Shown in pieces: positions 1-8,604 of a stretch of 14,942 bases of DNA. The position numbers and the translations under genes are program-made. The notes under the pieces are model-generated. The model was not told where the DNA came from. It searched no databases and saw only the letters and a program-made list of their open reading frames with translations. This DNA comes from Pseudomonadota bacterium (GTDB lineage Bacteria > Pseudomonadota > Gammaproteobacteria > Burkholderiales > Thiobacillaceae): NCBI GenBank assembly GCA_021791235.1, contig JAJYXA010000071.1:1-14942 (forward strand). Direction: 5' to 3'. How positions within the stretch are numbered: position 1 is the stretch's first letter; each line of letters starts with the position of its first letter.

Positions 1-52
1 GGTGGCCGAAGTGGACACCGGCTTCCAGCATTTGACGCATGGTGACAGACAT
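1..52 (-). CDS. rpsB: 30S ribosomal protein S2 (5' end only, runs off the window)
   Basis: Only the first 17 codons are present. On the minus strand they read MSVTMRQMLEAGVHFGH, which matches the well-conserved S2 N-terminus. The ATG at 52-50 follows a good AGGAG Shine-Dalgarno about 6 bases upstream. S2 is a small-subunit ribosomal protein and binds late in 30S assembly. It is divergent from map, a neighbourhood also seen in many other proteobacteria. The structured leader upstream is described separately. Confidence 0.93.
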   Translation of the reverse strand, partial: MSVTMRQMLEAGVHFGH

Positions 53-168
53 GAAAATCTCCTAAAGGGTTGAGCCTCCACCCGTCAGCAGCCGCGCGTT
101 GTTTCGACCCGAACGCGCCGCCACCCTTTAATGACAGGTGTGCGAATTTGTCCGAACCATTCCGGACA
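53..168 (-). promoter_or_regulatory. Structured 5' leader of rpsB (candidate S2 autoregulatory leader)
   Basis: Three inverted repeats are seen in the stretch that would be the rpsB untranslated leader. The first, TGTCCG/CGGACA (149-154 with 163-168), lies at the expected RNA 5' end. An outer perfect 8-bp pair joins TAAAGGGT and ACCCTTTA (63-70 with 123-130). It encloses a 7-bp hairpin GCGCGTT/AACGCGC (94-100 with 112-118). The 3' arm of the outer pair abuts the Shine-Dalgarno. In gammaproteobacteria the rpsB leader is a known S2-responsive element (the t44 RNA region). That this leader acts the same way is inference. Confidence 0.5.
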
Positions 169-175
169 GCCCGCG

Positions 176-204
176 ATTCTAATTCGATCAGGCTTTAATT
201 TCAA
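176..204 (-). promoter_or_regulatory. sigma-70 type promoter for rpsB
   Basis: On the minus strand TTGAAA (-35, 199-204) is followed after exactly 17 bases by TAGAAT (-10, 176-181). Each hexamer differs from the housekeeping consensus at one position. Transcription would begin near 169, giving a leader of roughly 117 bases that contains the hairpins described for rpsB. A GGTGG/CCACC imperfect palindrome (205-216) lies just upstream of the -35 and could be a regulator site, with no further support. Confidence 0.65.
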
Positions 205-281
205 GGTGGAGCCACCCTGATGCGCGCCCATGCTGCGGCGGAATCGTGGGCGCCGCCCGCTTGGCCATACTTGGGCCAGGG

Positions 282-312
282 TTGTAACAGCACGCGGCGG
301 GCGCGCTAGAAT
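282..312 (+). promoter_or_regulatory. possible promoter for map-glnD
   Basis: TAGAAT at 307-312 is a good -10 hexamer about 30 bases before the map start. The best -35 candidate, TTGTAA at 282-287, is 19 bases away, which is longer than ideal. The resulting leader would be only about 25 bases and shows no clear Shine-Dalgarno before the map ATG. Confidence 0.4.
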
Positions 313-343
313 GCCGCTTTAAAGCTTTTCCCTTCCTCATCCC

Positions 344-1149
<806 letters not shown>

Positions 1150-1153
<4 letters not shown>

Positions 1154-3705
1154 GCGCGCCCCCGTTCGCCGATCTTCGCGAGCGGCTCAAATCGGGCCGC
1201 GCGGCGCTTGCCGCGGCCTATCTCGAAACACCCTCAGCCACCCGCTATCTGACTCGCCACGCTGCGCTGGTGGACGGGGTGCTGTCGGAAATCGGCACGC
1301 GGCTCGCCTTGCCCGCCAGCTTCTGTCTCGCCGCCGTCGGCGGCTATGGGCGCGGCGAACTGTTCCCCGGCTCGGATGTCGACGTGCTGCTGGTGCTGCC
1401 GCACGACCCCACGCCCGAACAGCAGGCCACCCTGGAAAACTGGGTGCAGGCCTGCTGGGACGTCGGGCTGGAAATCGGCCACAGCGTGCGCACCATCGAG
1501 GCCTGTATGGCCGAGGCCGACGCCGACATCACGGTGGAAACCAATCTGCTGGAAGCGCGCTTCGTGTGGGGCGCCGCCGCGCTGTTCGACGCGTTCAAGC
1601 ACCGCTTTCAGGCACGTTTCGACGCCCAGCGTTTTTTCGACGGCAAGCTGGCCGAGCAGCAGGCGCGCCATGCCCGCTTCGACGACAGCGCCTACAAGCT
1701 CGAACCCAACCTGAAGGACAGCCCCGGCGGCCTGCGCGACCTGCACACCATCCACTGGCTGGCGCAGGCCTGCGGCATCCGGGACGGCTGGAGCGGCATC
1801 GCGCGCGCCGGCCTGCTGACCCGCGCCGAGGCGCGCCGCATTGCGCGCGAGGAGCGCTCGCTGTCGGCCCTGCGGATTCATCTGCACATCCTGGCCCGGC
1901 GGCGCGAAGACCGCCTGGCCTTCGATTACCAGACCGAACTCGCCGAACGCCTGGGGCTCGCCGCCACTGCGCACAAGCGCGCGGGCGAACGCCTGATGCA
2001 GGGCTATTACCGCGCCGCCAAGCTGATCCAGCGCGCCAACGATATCCTCATCCAGTCGCTGCGGGTGCGGCTGTTTCCGGTGACCGCGCCCCCCAAGCCG
2101 ATCGATGCGGATTTCCAGCTGCGCGCCCGGCTGCTCGAAGCGCGCGCACCCGACCTGTTCGAGCGCACGCCCGACGCCTTGCTGCGCGCCTTCATCGTCT
2201 ACGCCCGGCATCCCGAACTGGCCGGTTTCGAACCCGCCACGCTGCGCGCGCTGTGGCGCGGCAGCACCCGCATCGACGCCGCCTTCCGCGCCGATCCGGC
2301 GCACCGCGCGCTGTTCATGACGCTGCTGCGTCAACCCATCGGCATCACCCGGGCGCTGCGCGCGATGCACCGCTACGGGCTGCTGGCACGCTACATCCCG
2401 GCGTTCGGCCGCGTGGTCGGGCAGATGCAGCACGACCTGTTCCACGTCTACACGGTGGACGAGCACATCCTCACCGTGCTGCGCAACATGCGCCGCTTCA
2501 CCGTGCCGCAGCTGGCGCACGAGTTTCCGCTCGCCAGCCGGCTGATCGCCGCCTTCGACAAGCCGGAACTGCTGTATCTGGCCGCGCTGTTTCACGACAT
2601 CGCCAAGGGCCGCGGCGGCGACCATTCCGAACTGGGCGCGCTCGACGCGCGGCGATTCTGCCGCCGGCACGGACTCGACAAGGCGGACGGCGAACTGGTC
2701 GCCTGGCTGGTCGAGATGCACCTGGCGATGTCGCGCACCTCGCAGAAGGAGGACATCAGCGACCCCGAGGTGATCGCCGCCTTCGCCGCCCGCGTCGGCG
2801 ACACGCGCCGGCTGGCCGCGCTGTATCTGCTGACCGTGGCCGACATCCGCGGCACCAGCCCCAAGGTCTGGAACGCCTGGAAAGGCAAGCTGCTGGAAGA
2901 CCTCTATCACGCTGCGCACGCCCGGCTGGCGGGCGGCGACGAAGCGGTGGCCGACATCGCCGCCAAGCAGACGGAGGCACGCGTCAACTTCGCCCTCTAT
3001 GGCCTGCCCAGCGACGCCGCCGATGCGCTGTGGAAACATCTCGACACGCGTTATTTCGTCCGCTTCGACGCCCGCGACATGGCCTGGCAGGCGCGCATGC
3101 TGTGGCGCCGCGCCGACAGTCCCGAGGCCGTCGTGCGGGCGCGGCTGTCGCCGGCCGGAGAAGGCATCCAGGTGCTGGTCTACGCGCCCGATCGCCCCGA
3201 CATCTTTGCCCGCATTTGCGGATTCTTCGCGCGCATCCAGTACACCATCCTCGAAGCCAAGATCCACACCACCCGGCATGGCTATGCGCTCGACAGCTTT
3301 CAAGTGATGGACCTGGCCCATCGCGGCATTCACTACCGCGACTTCCTGAGTTTCGTGGAACACGAACTGGCGCGCGATCTCGATCCGGCGCGTCCGATGC
3401 AAGCCGTGCCGCGCGGCCGGCTGTCGCGCCACCAGCGCCATCATCCCTACCCGACCACGGTACGGCTGGAGGCCGACGCGCAGGGGCGCGGCCACATGCT
3501 GTCGATCACCTGCGCGGATCGCGGCGGCTTGCTGTTTGCGGTGGCCGAGACGCTGATGCGGCACGACGTGAGCGTCTATGCCGCCAAGATCGACACGCTG
3601 GGCGAGCGGGTCGAGGACACCTTTCTGATCCGGGGCGAAGCCCTGCAGGCCCCCGCGGGACGCGAGGCGCTGGAGGCCGAGATCGGCGAAGCGCTGAGAG
3701 CCTAG
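1150..3705 (+). CDS. glnD: Bifunctional [PII] uridylyltransferase / uridylyl-removing enzyme
   Basis: An 851-residue cytosolic nitrogen sensor that uridylylates PII (GlnB/GlnK) when glutamine is low and removes UMP when it is high. The nucleotidyltransferase domain carries GGYGRGEL (about residues 64-71) with the DVD metal motif near 77-79. A central HD hydrolase domain has LFHDIAKG (H482/D483). Two C-terminal ACT domains begin near residues 674 and 783; ACT domains are the glutamine-sensing part of the family. Length is normal. The start is a GTG at 1150 that overlaps the map stop as GTGA; this choice keeps the N-terminus at typical family length and implies translational coupling. The gene ends head to head with a small leftward gene, and the two stop codons share the palindrome CTAG. 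Confidence 0.96.
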
Positions 3706-3959
3706 CAGGCCGGACGCGCGTATTCGTCGACGTAACGCCCGCGCGAGGGGGCCTTGCGGGGGGGCGGCGATTTCTTGCGCACGCCGTCGGCCGGCTTTTT
3801 GACCTTTTCGTCCGGTTCGGTCTTGCTGCGATTGCGGACGCGGCCCGGTCGCACCGCGGGGCCGACGTCCACGGCGGTAAGCGGCAAGCCGGCCGGACCG
3901 GACGCCTCGACCCGCACGTCGGACTGCAAGCCGCTCATGCGCACGGCCTCGTGACTCAT
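3702..3959 (-). CDS. Small basic protein of unknown function, co-transcribed with flaF-like gene
   Basis: An 85-residue frame starting with MSHEAVRMSG. I do not recognise the family. Its ATG overlaps the TGA of the upstream FlaF-like gene (ATGA), which makes translational coupling likely and is the main reason to accept it. The middle and C-terminal parts are rich in Lys, Arg and Pro (for example KKPADGVRKKSPPPRK) and look disordered. The tail reads GRYVDEYARPAC and ends in cysteine. There is no signal peptide or membrane segment. The stop TAG overlaps the stop of convergent glnD. A flagellar role is possible from its position behind a sigma-28 promoter, but nothing in the protein itself shows it. 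A longer in-frame ATG at 4052 exists but would lie inside the upstream gene. Confidence 0.55.
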   Translation of the reverse strand: MSHEAVRMSGLQSDVRVEASGPAGLPLTAVDVGPAVRPGRVRNRSKTEPDEKVKKPADGVRKKSPPPRKAPSRGRYVDEYARPAC

Positions 3960-4339
3960 GCCGCCACCCGCCATTCCTTCAGGCTCCCCGCCAGGGTACG
4001 GGTGAGGGCGATGAGGCTGCCCAGCACGTCGACGCTGGGGGCGGTTTCGCACGCATTGATTTTGCTGTCCGCATACACCGACAAAATCAGGAGATTGTGC
4101 TGCACCTCGGCTGGCAGCGTCAGCGTCCCTTCGGCCAGTGCGGCTTGAATCGCATGCCAGACGCAGCGGCTGGCTTCCAGCGCGTTCGCCAGGCGAAGCT
4201 CACGGGTGGAATCGTTCCAGTGGCGCTGCACCGCCATCAACCGGGCGGCGATGTCGTCAAGCTGGGCCGCTTCGCCCATCATCGCGTCGGCGTGGCTGTT
4301 TCGGCGCGGGATATGCTGAATCGGTTGTTCCGGGCTCAT
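3956..4339 (-). CDS. FlaF-like flagellar biosynthesis regulator (putative)
   Basis: A 127-residue cytosolic, mostly helical protein. The second half (about residues 50-122) has the pattern of the FlaF family: a W in a helix (RCVWHAIQAALAEG), an LP turn, a hydrophobic LLILSVYADSKI helix, then LIALTRTLAGSL near the end. In alphaproteobacteria FlaF works with FlbT to control flagellin translation and assembly; its role in betaproteobacteria is less established. The first 45 residues have no recognisable match. The start at 4339 has an AAGGA Shine-Dalgarno about 7 bases upstream. The near-consensus sigma-28 promoter upstream (4392-4418) independently supports a flagellar regulon. No flbT or flagellin gene is seen nearby. 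The family call is by eye and could be wrong at the level of name. Confidence 0.6.
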   Translation of the reverse strand: MSPEQPIQHIPRRNSHADAMMGEAAQLDDIAARLMAVQRHWNDSTRELRLANALEASRCVWHAIQAALAEGTLTLPAEVQHNLLILSVYADSKINACETAPSVDVLGSLIALTRTLAGSLKEWRVAA

Positions 4340-4391
4340 TGTTGTCCTTGCTGCTTGTGCCGGGGCACCTCGCCCACGGTTACGTAACAGG

Positions 4392-4418
4392 TTAGCGGCG
4401 AGGGCAGGAACAACTTTA
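4392..4418 (-). promoter_or_regulatory. sigma-28 (FliA) flagellar promoter
   Basis: Read on the minus strand, TAAAGTTG (4411-4418) is followed after exactly 11 bases by GCCGCTAA (4392-4399). The FliA consensus is TAAAGTTT-N11-GCCGATAA, so 7 of 8 positions match in each element at the correct spacing. It lies about 53 bases upstream of the FlaF-like start, a sensible leader length, and points toward that gene. Confidence 0.75.
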
Positions 4419-4451
4419 GGTTAGCCGGGGCCTGAAAGCGCCGAAGCCCCG

Positions 4452-4985
4452 TCAATCGTCCTGCAGGTGCTGCCCCGGGAACAGCGTCTCGGTGAAACCG
4501 AAATACCGCAGGTCGCGGATGCGCATCGGATACAGGATGCCGCGCAGGTGGTCGGCTTCGTGCTGCACCACGCGGGCGTGGAAACCGCTCACGCTGCGGT
4601 CGATCGGCTGGCCCGCCGCGTCGAAGCCCTGATAGCGCAGGGCGGCGTGGCGCGGCACCAGCCCGCGCATGCCGGGTACCGACAGACAGCCTTCCCAGCC
4701 TTCTTCCATGGCATCGGACAGGGACGTCAGCACGGGATTGACGAGCACCGTGAACGGCACGCTTTCGACGTCCGGATAACGCGGGTTGGCATCGACCTCG
4801 AAGATCACCACCTGCAGGCCGACGCCGATTTGCGGCGCCGCCAGACCGGCGCCGTTGAGCGACCGCATGGTGTCGTGCATGTCGACGATCAGTTGCGCCA
4901 GTTCGAGCGAGGCAAAATCCTCCACCGGGCGTGCCGGCGCCAGCAGGCGCGGGTCGCCCATTTTCAGGACATCGCGGATGGCCAT
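4452..4985 (-). CDS. def: Peptide deformylase
   Basis: A 177-residue iron or zinc enzyme that removes the formyl group from the N-terminal methionine of nascent proteins at the ribosome. The three family motifs are present: [10 protein letters not shown] (residues 45-54), EGCLS with metal ligand C100, and HEADH with ligands H142 and H146 and catalytic E143. I chose the ATG at 4985 ([10 protein letters not shown]), which matches the usual N-terminus; the same frame is open much further upstream but there overlaps the pseudouridine synthase. The start lies 22 bases inside the end of that upstream gene, so translation is probably coupled. It is the last gene of a leftward operon. A CGGGGC/GCCCCG inverted repeat follows the stop but has no T-run. 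Confidence 0.96.
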   Translation of the reverse strand: MAIRDVLKMGDPRLLAPARPVEDFASLELAQLIVDMHDTMRSLNGAGLAAPQIGVGLQVVIFEVDANPRYPDVESVPFTVLVNPVLTSLSDAMEEGWEGCLSVPGMRGLVPRHAALRYQGFDAAGQPIDRSVSGFHARVVQHEADHLRGILYPMRIRDLRYFGFTETLFPGQHLQDD

Positions 4986-5686
4986 GGCTGCTCCAGTCGT
5001 TTCAGGTCTTCCATCTCCAGCCAGCGCCAGCTGCCGGGCGGCAGGCCGGCCGGCAGGGCATAGCCGCCAACCGCTTCCCGGTGCAGGCTGTCGACCCGGT
5101 TGCCGGTCGCGGCGATCATGCGCTTGACCTGGTGGTATTTGCCCTCGGCGAGCGTCAGCCGCAGCGTGTGTTCGTCGAGCCTTTCGCACGCCAGGGCGGC
5201 GATCGGCGCCGGCTCGTCGTTGAGTTGCACGCCGCTGCGCAGGGCATCCGGCATGGCATCGGTCACCGGATCGACACAGACGGCACGATAGACCTTGGCC
5301 ACGCCTTTTTTCGGCGAAATCATGCGGTGGATGAACTGGCCGTCGTCGGAAAACAGCAGCAGGCCGGTGGTGTCCTGGTCGAGCCGCCCCACGCACTGCA
5401 CGCCGCGCCGCAGCAGCGGCGGCGGCAACAGGGCAAACACGCCGGGATGGCGGCTGGGATGATGCGAGCACTCGTAGCCGGCCGGCTTGTGCATCAGCAC
5501 GTAGGCTTTTTCGCGAAAAAGCCAGGCAACGCCGTCGAGCGTCAGTTCCAGCCCGGCCGGGTCGACCTCGGCCTCGGGATTGTCGCAGACCACGCCGTTG
5601 ACCGCGACCGCACCCGCCCGCACGCGCGCCATGCAGCCCTTGCGCGAGCCGAATCCTTGCGACTGCAGGGCGCGATGGAGTTTCAT
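4964..5686 (-). CDS. rsuA: RsuA-family 16S rRNA pseudouridine synthase
   Basis: A 240-residue enzyme of the RsuA/RluB/E/F family. An N-terminal S4-like RNA-binding domain (about residues 1-50, [16 protein letters not shown]...) precedes the catalytic domain. The signature [12 protein letters not shown] contains catalytic D103, close to D102 of E. coli RsuA. Further family motifs are [12 protein letters not shown] and the C-terminal [10 protein letters not shown]. RsuA isomerises U516 of 16S rRNA; the short length and single S4 domain favour RsuA over RluB or RluF, but substrate is not proven. It starts 21 bases after the thioinosine phosphorylase stop and overlaps def by 22 bases. Confidence 0.88.
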   Translation of the reverse strand: MKLHRALQSQGFGSRKGCMARVRAGAVAVNGVVCDNPEAEVDPAGLELTLDGVAWLFREKAYVLMHKPAGYECSHHPSRHPGVFALLPPPLLRRGVQCVGRLDQDTTGLLLFSDDGQFIHRMISPKKGVAKVYRAVCVDPVTDAMPDALRSGVQLNDEPAPIAALACERLDEHTLRLTLAEGKYHQVKRMIAATGNRVDSLHREAVGGYALPAGLPPGSWRWLEMEDLKRLEQPWPSAMS

Positions 5687-5707
5687 GCGGCCCGCTTCAT
5701 CCGGCGT

Positions 5708-6469
5708 TCAGATCTTGCACAGTCCGGCGGCATCGTTGGTCACCAGCTGTTCCAGCAGATGCCGCACCTGCAGCATCACTTCGCCCAGCACGGCCTGGAT
5801 TTCGCCCATCTGGATGCCGTCGGCCGACAGGCCGCGTCCGGCCGCATGGTTCACCACCGCCCCCACCGCCGCGTAGCAGAGCGCCAGCTCGCGCGCCAGG
5901 TAGGCTTCGGGCATGCCGGTCATCCCCACCATGTCGGCGCCGTCGCGCTCCATGCGGTTGATTTCGGCCGCCGTTTCCAGGCGCGGCCCCTGCGCCGCCC
6001 CATACACGCCGCCGTCGCGCAGGCTGATGCCGGCGCGGGACGCGGCCTGCAGCAGTGCGGTGCGCATGGCATCGCAATAGGGGAACGTGAAATCGAGGTG
6101 GATGACGGGTTTGTCGCTGCCGACGAAATAGGTCGCGGCGCGGCCATGCGTGTAATCGATGATCTGGTCGGGAATGACCAGCGTGCCGGGGATCAGGGCG
6201 GGATGGATGCCGCCGACGGTGGCCACCGAGACCACACGGTCGACGCCGTGGTCCTTCAGCGCCCACAGGTTGGCCCGGTAGTTCACCTCGTGCGGCGGAA
6301 TGGTGTGGCCGTAGCCGTGGCGCGCCAGAAAGATCACCTCCTGGCCGCAGATGCGGCCGAAGATGAGTGCGCCCGAAGGTTCGCCGTAAGGCGTGCGCGC
6401 CACCTGGCGATGGGTGATTTCCAGATTGGCGAGCTGGGTCAGCCCGGTGCCGCCGATGATTCCCAACAT
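5708..6469 (-). CDS. S-methyl-5'-thioinosine phosphorylase (MTAP/PNP family)
   Basis: A 253-residue trimeric-type purine nucleoside phosphorylase homologue of the methylthioadenosine phosphorylase group. Phosphate and ribose contacts are visible: GGTGL (6-10), RHGYGHTIPPHEVNYRANLWAL (about 50-71), GPRLET (161-166) and VGMTGMPE (181-188). At the base-recognition loop it has VVNHAAG with N207, where adenine-specific MTAPs carry aspartates. Asn there fits a 6-oxopurine such as methylthioinosine, as in Pseudomonas PA3004. The reaction gives hypoxanthine plus methylthioribose 1-phosphate. It sits 11 bases after hpt, whose product uses hypoxanthine, which agrees with the substrate call. A good AAGGA Shine-Dalgarno precedes the ATG at 6469. 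Ordinary MTA phosphorylase is the alternative. Confidence 0.85.
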   Translation of the reverse strand: MLGIIGGTGLTQLANLEITHRQVARTPYGEPSGALIFGRICGQEVIFLARHGYGHTIPPHEVNYRANLWALKDHGVDRVVSVATVGGIHPALIPGTLVIPDQIIDYTHGRAATYFVGSDKPVIHLDFTFPYCDAMRTALLQAASRAGISLRDGGVYGAAQGPRLETAAEINRMERDGADMVGMTGMPEAYLARELALCYAAVGAVVNHAAGRGLSADGIQMGEIQAVLGEVMLQVRHLLEQLVTNDAAGLCKI

Positions 6470-6480
6470 GTTATTGTCCT

Positions 6481-7038
6481 TTATCCTGATGAAACATCAG
6501 GGTTCAATGCATAAATCGCAGGCAGATTGCGCCACAGACCGTACGCATCCATGCCGCAGCCGAACACATAGCGATTGGGCACGTCCAGGCCCACAAAATC
6601 AGGCCGGACCGGTTTGGCGAGGCCGTTGTCCTTGTTGGTCAGCACCGCTGACCATACCCGCGTCGCGCCCATGTGCAGCAGCTTGTCGCGGATCGCCGCC
6701 AGGGTTTCCCCCTCGTCCAGGATATCGTCCAGCACCAGCACGTTGCGCCCCGCCACGTTCTGCCCCGGCAACACCCGCCATTCCACCGCCCCTCCCTGGG
6801 TTTTGCCGCGATAGCGGGTCACGTGCAGGTAATCGAACTCCAGCGGGAAATTCAGCCGGGGAAGCAACTGTCCGGCAAACACCACCGCCCCGCCCATCAC
6901 CGCCAATACCAGCGGAAATTCGCCGGCCAGGGCGCGCGCGATGTCACCGGCCAGGCGGTTGATGACCGCCTGTACGGTCTCCGCTGACGCGACGCACTCG
7001 GCGTTGTCCAACAACTGTTGTGCTTCAAGCGGCGTCAT
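6481..7038 (-). CDS. hpt: Hypoxanthine(-guanine) phosphoribosyltransferase
   Basis: A 185-residue cytosolic type I phosphoribosyltransferase that converts hypoxanthine (and possibly guanine) plus PRPP into IMP (GMP). The PRPP motif VLVLDDILDEGETL spans about residues 100-113. K136 in the LTNKDNG segment and the late PNRYVFGCGMDAYGLWRNLP motif match the purine-binding part of the family. I chose the ATG at 7038 (MTPLEAQQLL); the open frame continues to 7116, but that stretch runs through an inverted repeat and does not look like protein of this family. It is the first gene of the leftward operon hpt - thioinosine phosphorylase - rsuA - def. Confidence 0.9.
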   Translation of the reverse strand: MTPLEAQQLLDNAECVASAETVQAVINRLAGDIARALAGEFPLVLAVMGGAVVFAGQLLPRLNFPLEFDYLHVTRYRGKTQGGAVEWRVLPGQNVAGRNVLVLDDILDEGETLAAIRDKLLHMGATRVWSAVLTNKDNGLAKPVRPDFVGLDVPNRYVFGCGMDAYGLWRNLPAIYALNPDVSSG

Positions 7039-7075
7039 GGCGAAGGGGGACTCGGAAAAAGTCGGCAGTTTAACA

Positions 7076-7121
7076 GGCCGTTGAAGAACTCCACGGGGCG
7101 CCGGAGAGTTCTTCAACAGCC
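7076..7121. repeat. 16-bp inverted repeat between divergent hpt and ampD
   Basis: GGCCGTTGAAGAACTC (7076-7091) pairs with GAGTTCTTCAACAGCC (7106-7121) with a single mismatch around a 14-base GC-rich loop. It lies between two divergent genes, 37 bases upstream of the hpt start, where an ordinary terminator is not expected. No clean T-run follows on either strand. It may be a leader hairpin of hpt, an operator, or a remnant of a small palindromic mobile repeat. Confidence 0.6.
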
Positions 7122-7179
7122 TCTTGAGCCCTCAACGCCGATGTTTCCAGACTTCGCAGCGGTCGAGTAAGCTTGCGCC

Positions 7180-7740
7180 ATGTCGATTCCCGCTTTCCCT
7201 CCCCCTACGCTTGACGCCTCCGGCTGGCTGGCGGGGGCACGCCGGCTGCCCTCGCCCAATTGCGACGCACGCCCGGAAGGCACGGCGATCGAACTCGTCG
7301 TCATCCACAACATCTCGCTGCCGCCGGGCGTGTTCGGCGGCGATGCGGTGATCGATCTTTTCACCAACCGGCTCGACTGGGATGCGCACCCGTATTACCA
7401 GACGATCCGCGGCCTCGAGGTATCGGCCCATTTCTTCATCCGCCGCGACGGCGCGCTGATCCAGTTCGTGCCGTGCGCGCTGCGCGCCTGGCACGCAGGG
7501 GTATCGAGCTGGCAGGAACGCGAACGCTGCAACGACTTTTCCATCGGCATCGAGCTCGAAGGCACCGACGACCTGCCATTTACCGAGGCCCAGTACGCCA
7601 CCCTGATCCCCCTGGTGCAGTCGCTGAAGCAGGCCTATCCGATCCGGGCCGTGGTCGGGCACAGCGACATCGCCGCGGGCCGCAAGACCGATCCCGGCCC
7701 TCATTTCGCCTGGCGGCGGCTGCATGAAAACGTGGCCTGA
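7180..7740 (+). CDS. ampD: 1,6-anhydro-N-acetylmuramyl-L-alanine amidase AmpD
   Basis: A 186-residue zinc amidase of the amidase_2 family. In the cytosol it cleaves the bond between anhydro-MurNAc and the peptide during cell-wall recycling, and its activity controls inducer levels for ampC-type beta-lactamases where present. Expected zinc ligands are H43 (VVIHNISLPP), H161 (VVGHSDIAAG) and D171 (RKTDPGPHF), with E125 in IGIELEG matching the catalytic glutamate region. There is no signal peptide, which separates it from periplasmic AmiD-type enzymes. The ATG at 7180 fits the family N-terminus. The last 17 bases overlap the start of the degenerate phospholipase D gene. Confidence 0.94.
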   Translation: MSIPAFPPPTLDASGWLAGARRLPSPNCDARPEGTAIELVVIHNISLPPGVFGGDAVIDLFTNRLDWDAHPYYQTIRGLEVSAHFFIRRDGALIQFVPCALRAWHAGVSSWQERERCNDFSIGIELEGTDDLPFTEAQYATLIPLVQSLKQAYPIRAVVGHSDIAAGRKTDPGPHFAWRRLHENVA

Positions 7741-8391
7741 TCCGACCGGTTTTGCCTGCTTCGGGCTGGCGGCGCTACTGGCGCTTCCCGGCTGTGCGCC
7801 CACGCTCAAGGCGGGCGCCGATCTCATCGTCGATCCGCCGGACTGTGGGTCGACCCCACCCGGCGCGCACTGATCGTCTCGCCCCGCTTGTCCCCGGCGC
7901 CAGCTACGTGCCGGTGGCATGCCGGCTACGCCAATTACCGCATTCCGCTGCTGGAAGCCGGCATCAATCTCTACGAGCTGAAGCCGGTCGCCGAACCCAC
8001 CGGAGGCCGCCTGCGCAACCTCGGCAGCGGTTCGTCGCGCGCCAGCCTGCACGCCAAGACCTTCGTGCTCGACGACGAACACGTGTTCATCGGCAGCTTC
8101 AACTTCGACTCGCGCTCGACCCTGCTCAACACCGAGATGGGGCTGGTGATCCATTCGCCCGAACTCGCCCGCGAGGTCACGGCCATCGCCGAGGACGCCA
8201 TGCGTCCCGAACGCAGCTTCAGGCCGCGGCTCGTCGTCGAGACCGTCGACAACAAGATCGCGAAGTGCCTGCAATGGGTCGACGTTCACCAGGGCACTGA
8301 ACGCATTTCCGACGTCGAACCGGAGACCACGCCGATCCAGCACGGCCTCTTGCGCGTGCTGCAGGCATTACCGATCGAGTCACAGCTTTGA
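7724..8391 (+). pseudogene. Degenerate phospholipase D / cardiolipin synthase C-like lipoprotein gene
   Basis: The first 49 codons from the ATG at 7724 encode a lipoprotein-like signal ending LALPGC, then stop at 7871-7873. A second frame, open from about 7840, reads GLWVDPTRRALIVSP. After a disturbed junction it continues to 8391 as the C-terminal half of a ClsC-type protein. That part has WHAGYANYRIPLLEAGINLY, the second catalytic motif in ASLHAKTFVLDDEHVFIGSF, and a C-terminus ending ALPIESQL. The first HxK catalytic domain, normally about 300 residues, is absent. Between about 7875 and 7925 an alternate frame reads LVPGASYV, suggesting a frameshift plus a further deletion. Intact relatives transfer phosphatidyl groups to make cardiolipin; this copy should be inactive. 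A translated C-terminal fragment (from 7888) remains possible. Confidence 0.85.
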
Positions 8392-8604
8392 GTCCAGGAT
8401 CACTCCGAGGCCTTGAATTTTCATCCAATCGGCTCCCTGCCCGGCGTAGGCTTCGGTTGATGTATTGCACTCGGCACTGCTCGACTGCCTGCAGGGGTTT
8501 TGCGGACCCGGTACGGTTTCGTGGGTGATTCGCAGGTGGACGTGGCCATGATGCGCCAATAAGCGAGGCTGGCGCAGGTAGAGGTGGCTGCGGAAATCTG
8601 TCCC
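8392..8604. other. Gene-free convergent spacer with one hairpin
   Basis: Between the rightward phospholipase pseudogene and the leftward cytochrome gene I see no credible coding frame. TGCGCCA (8552-8558) and TGGCGCA (8570-8576) form a perfect 7-bp inverted repeat with an 11-base loop about 29 bases beyond the cytochrome stop. It has no T-run, so terminator function is only a possibility. Confidence 0.4.

Noticed and set aside
1234..3564. Long open frame of 776 codons antisense to glnD, and similar long frames antisense to map and on both strands over 4931-6514 and 7132-8343
   Set aside because: They are products of high GC with few stop codons; their residues are rich in Arg/Ala/Gly/His with no family motifs, while the opposite strands carry clear enzymes.
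4389..4425. Direct repeat AGGTTAGC at 4389-4396 and 4418-4425
   Set aside because: The first copy is partly the -10 element of the sigma-28 promoter and the second lies just outside its -35; no third copy, so coincidence is likely.
4424..4454. CGGGGC/GCCCCG inverted repeat after def as an intrinsic terminator
   Set aside because: Long loop and no T-run on the def transcript; it also sits directly upstream of the flaF promoter.
7039..7116. Upstream extension of hpt to 7116
   Set aside because: The added residues are encoded by the inverted repeat and do not resemble the family N-terminus; the ATG at 7038 gives normal length.
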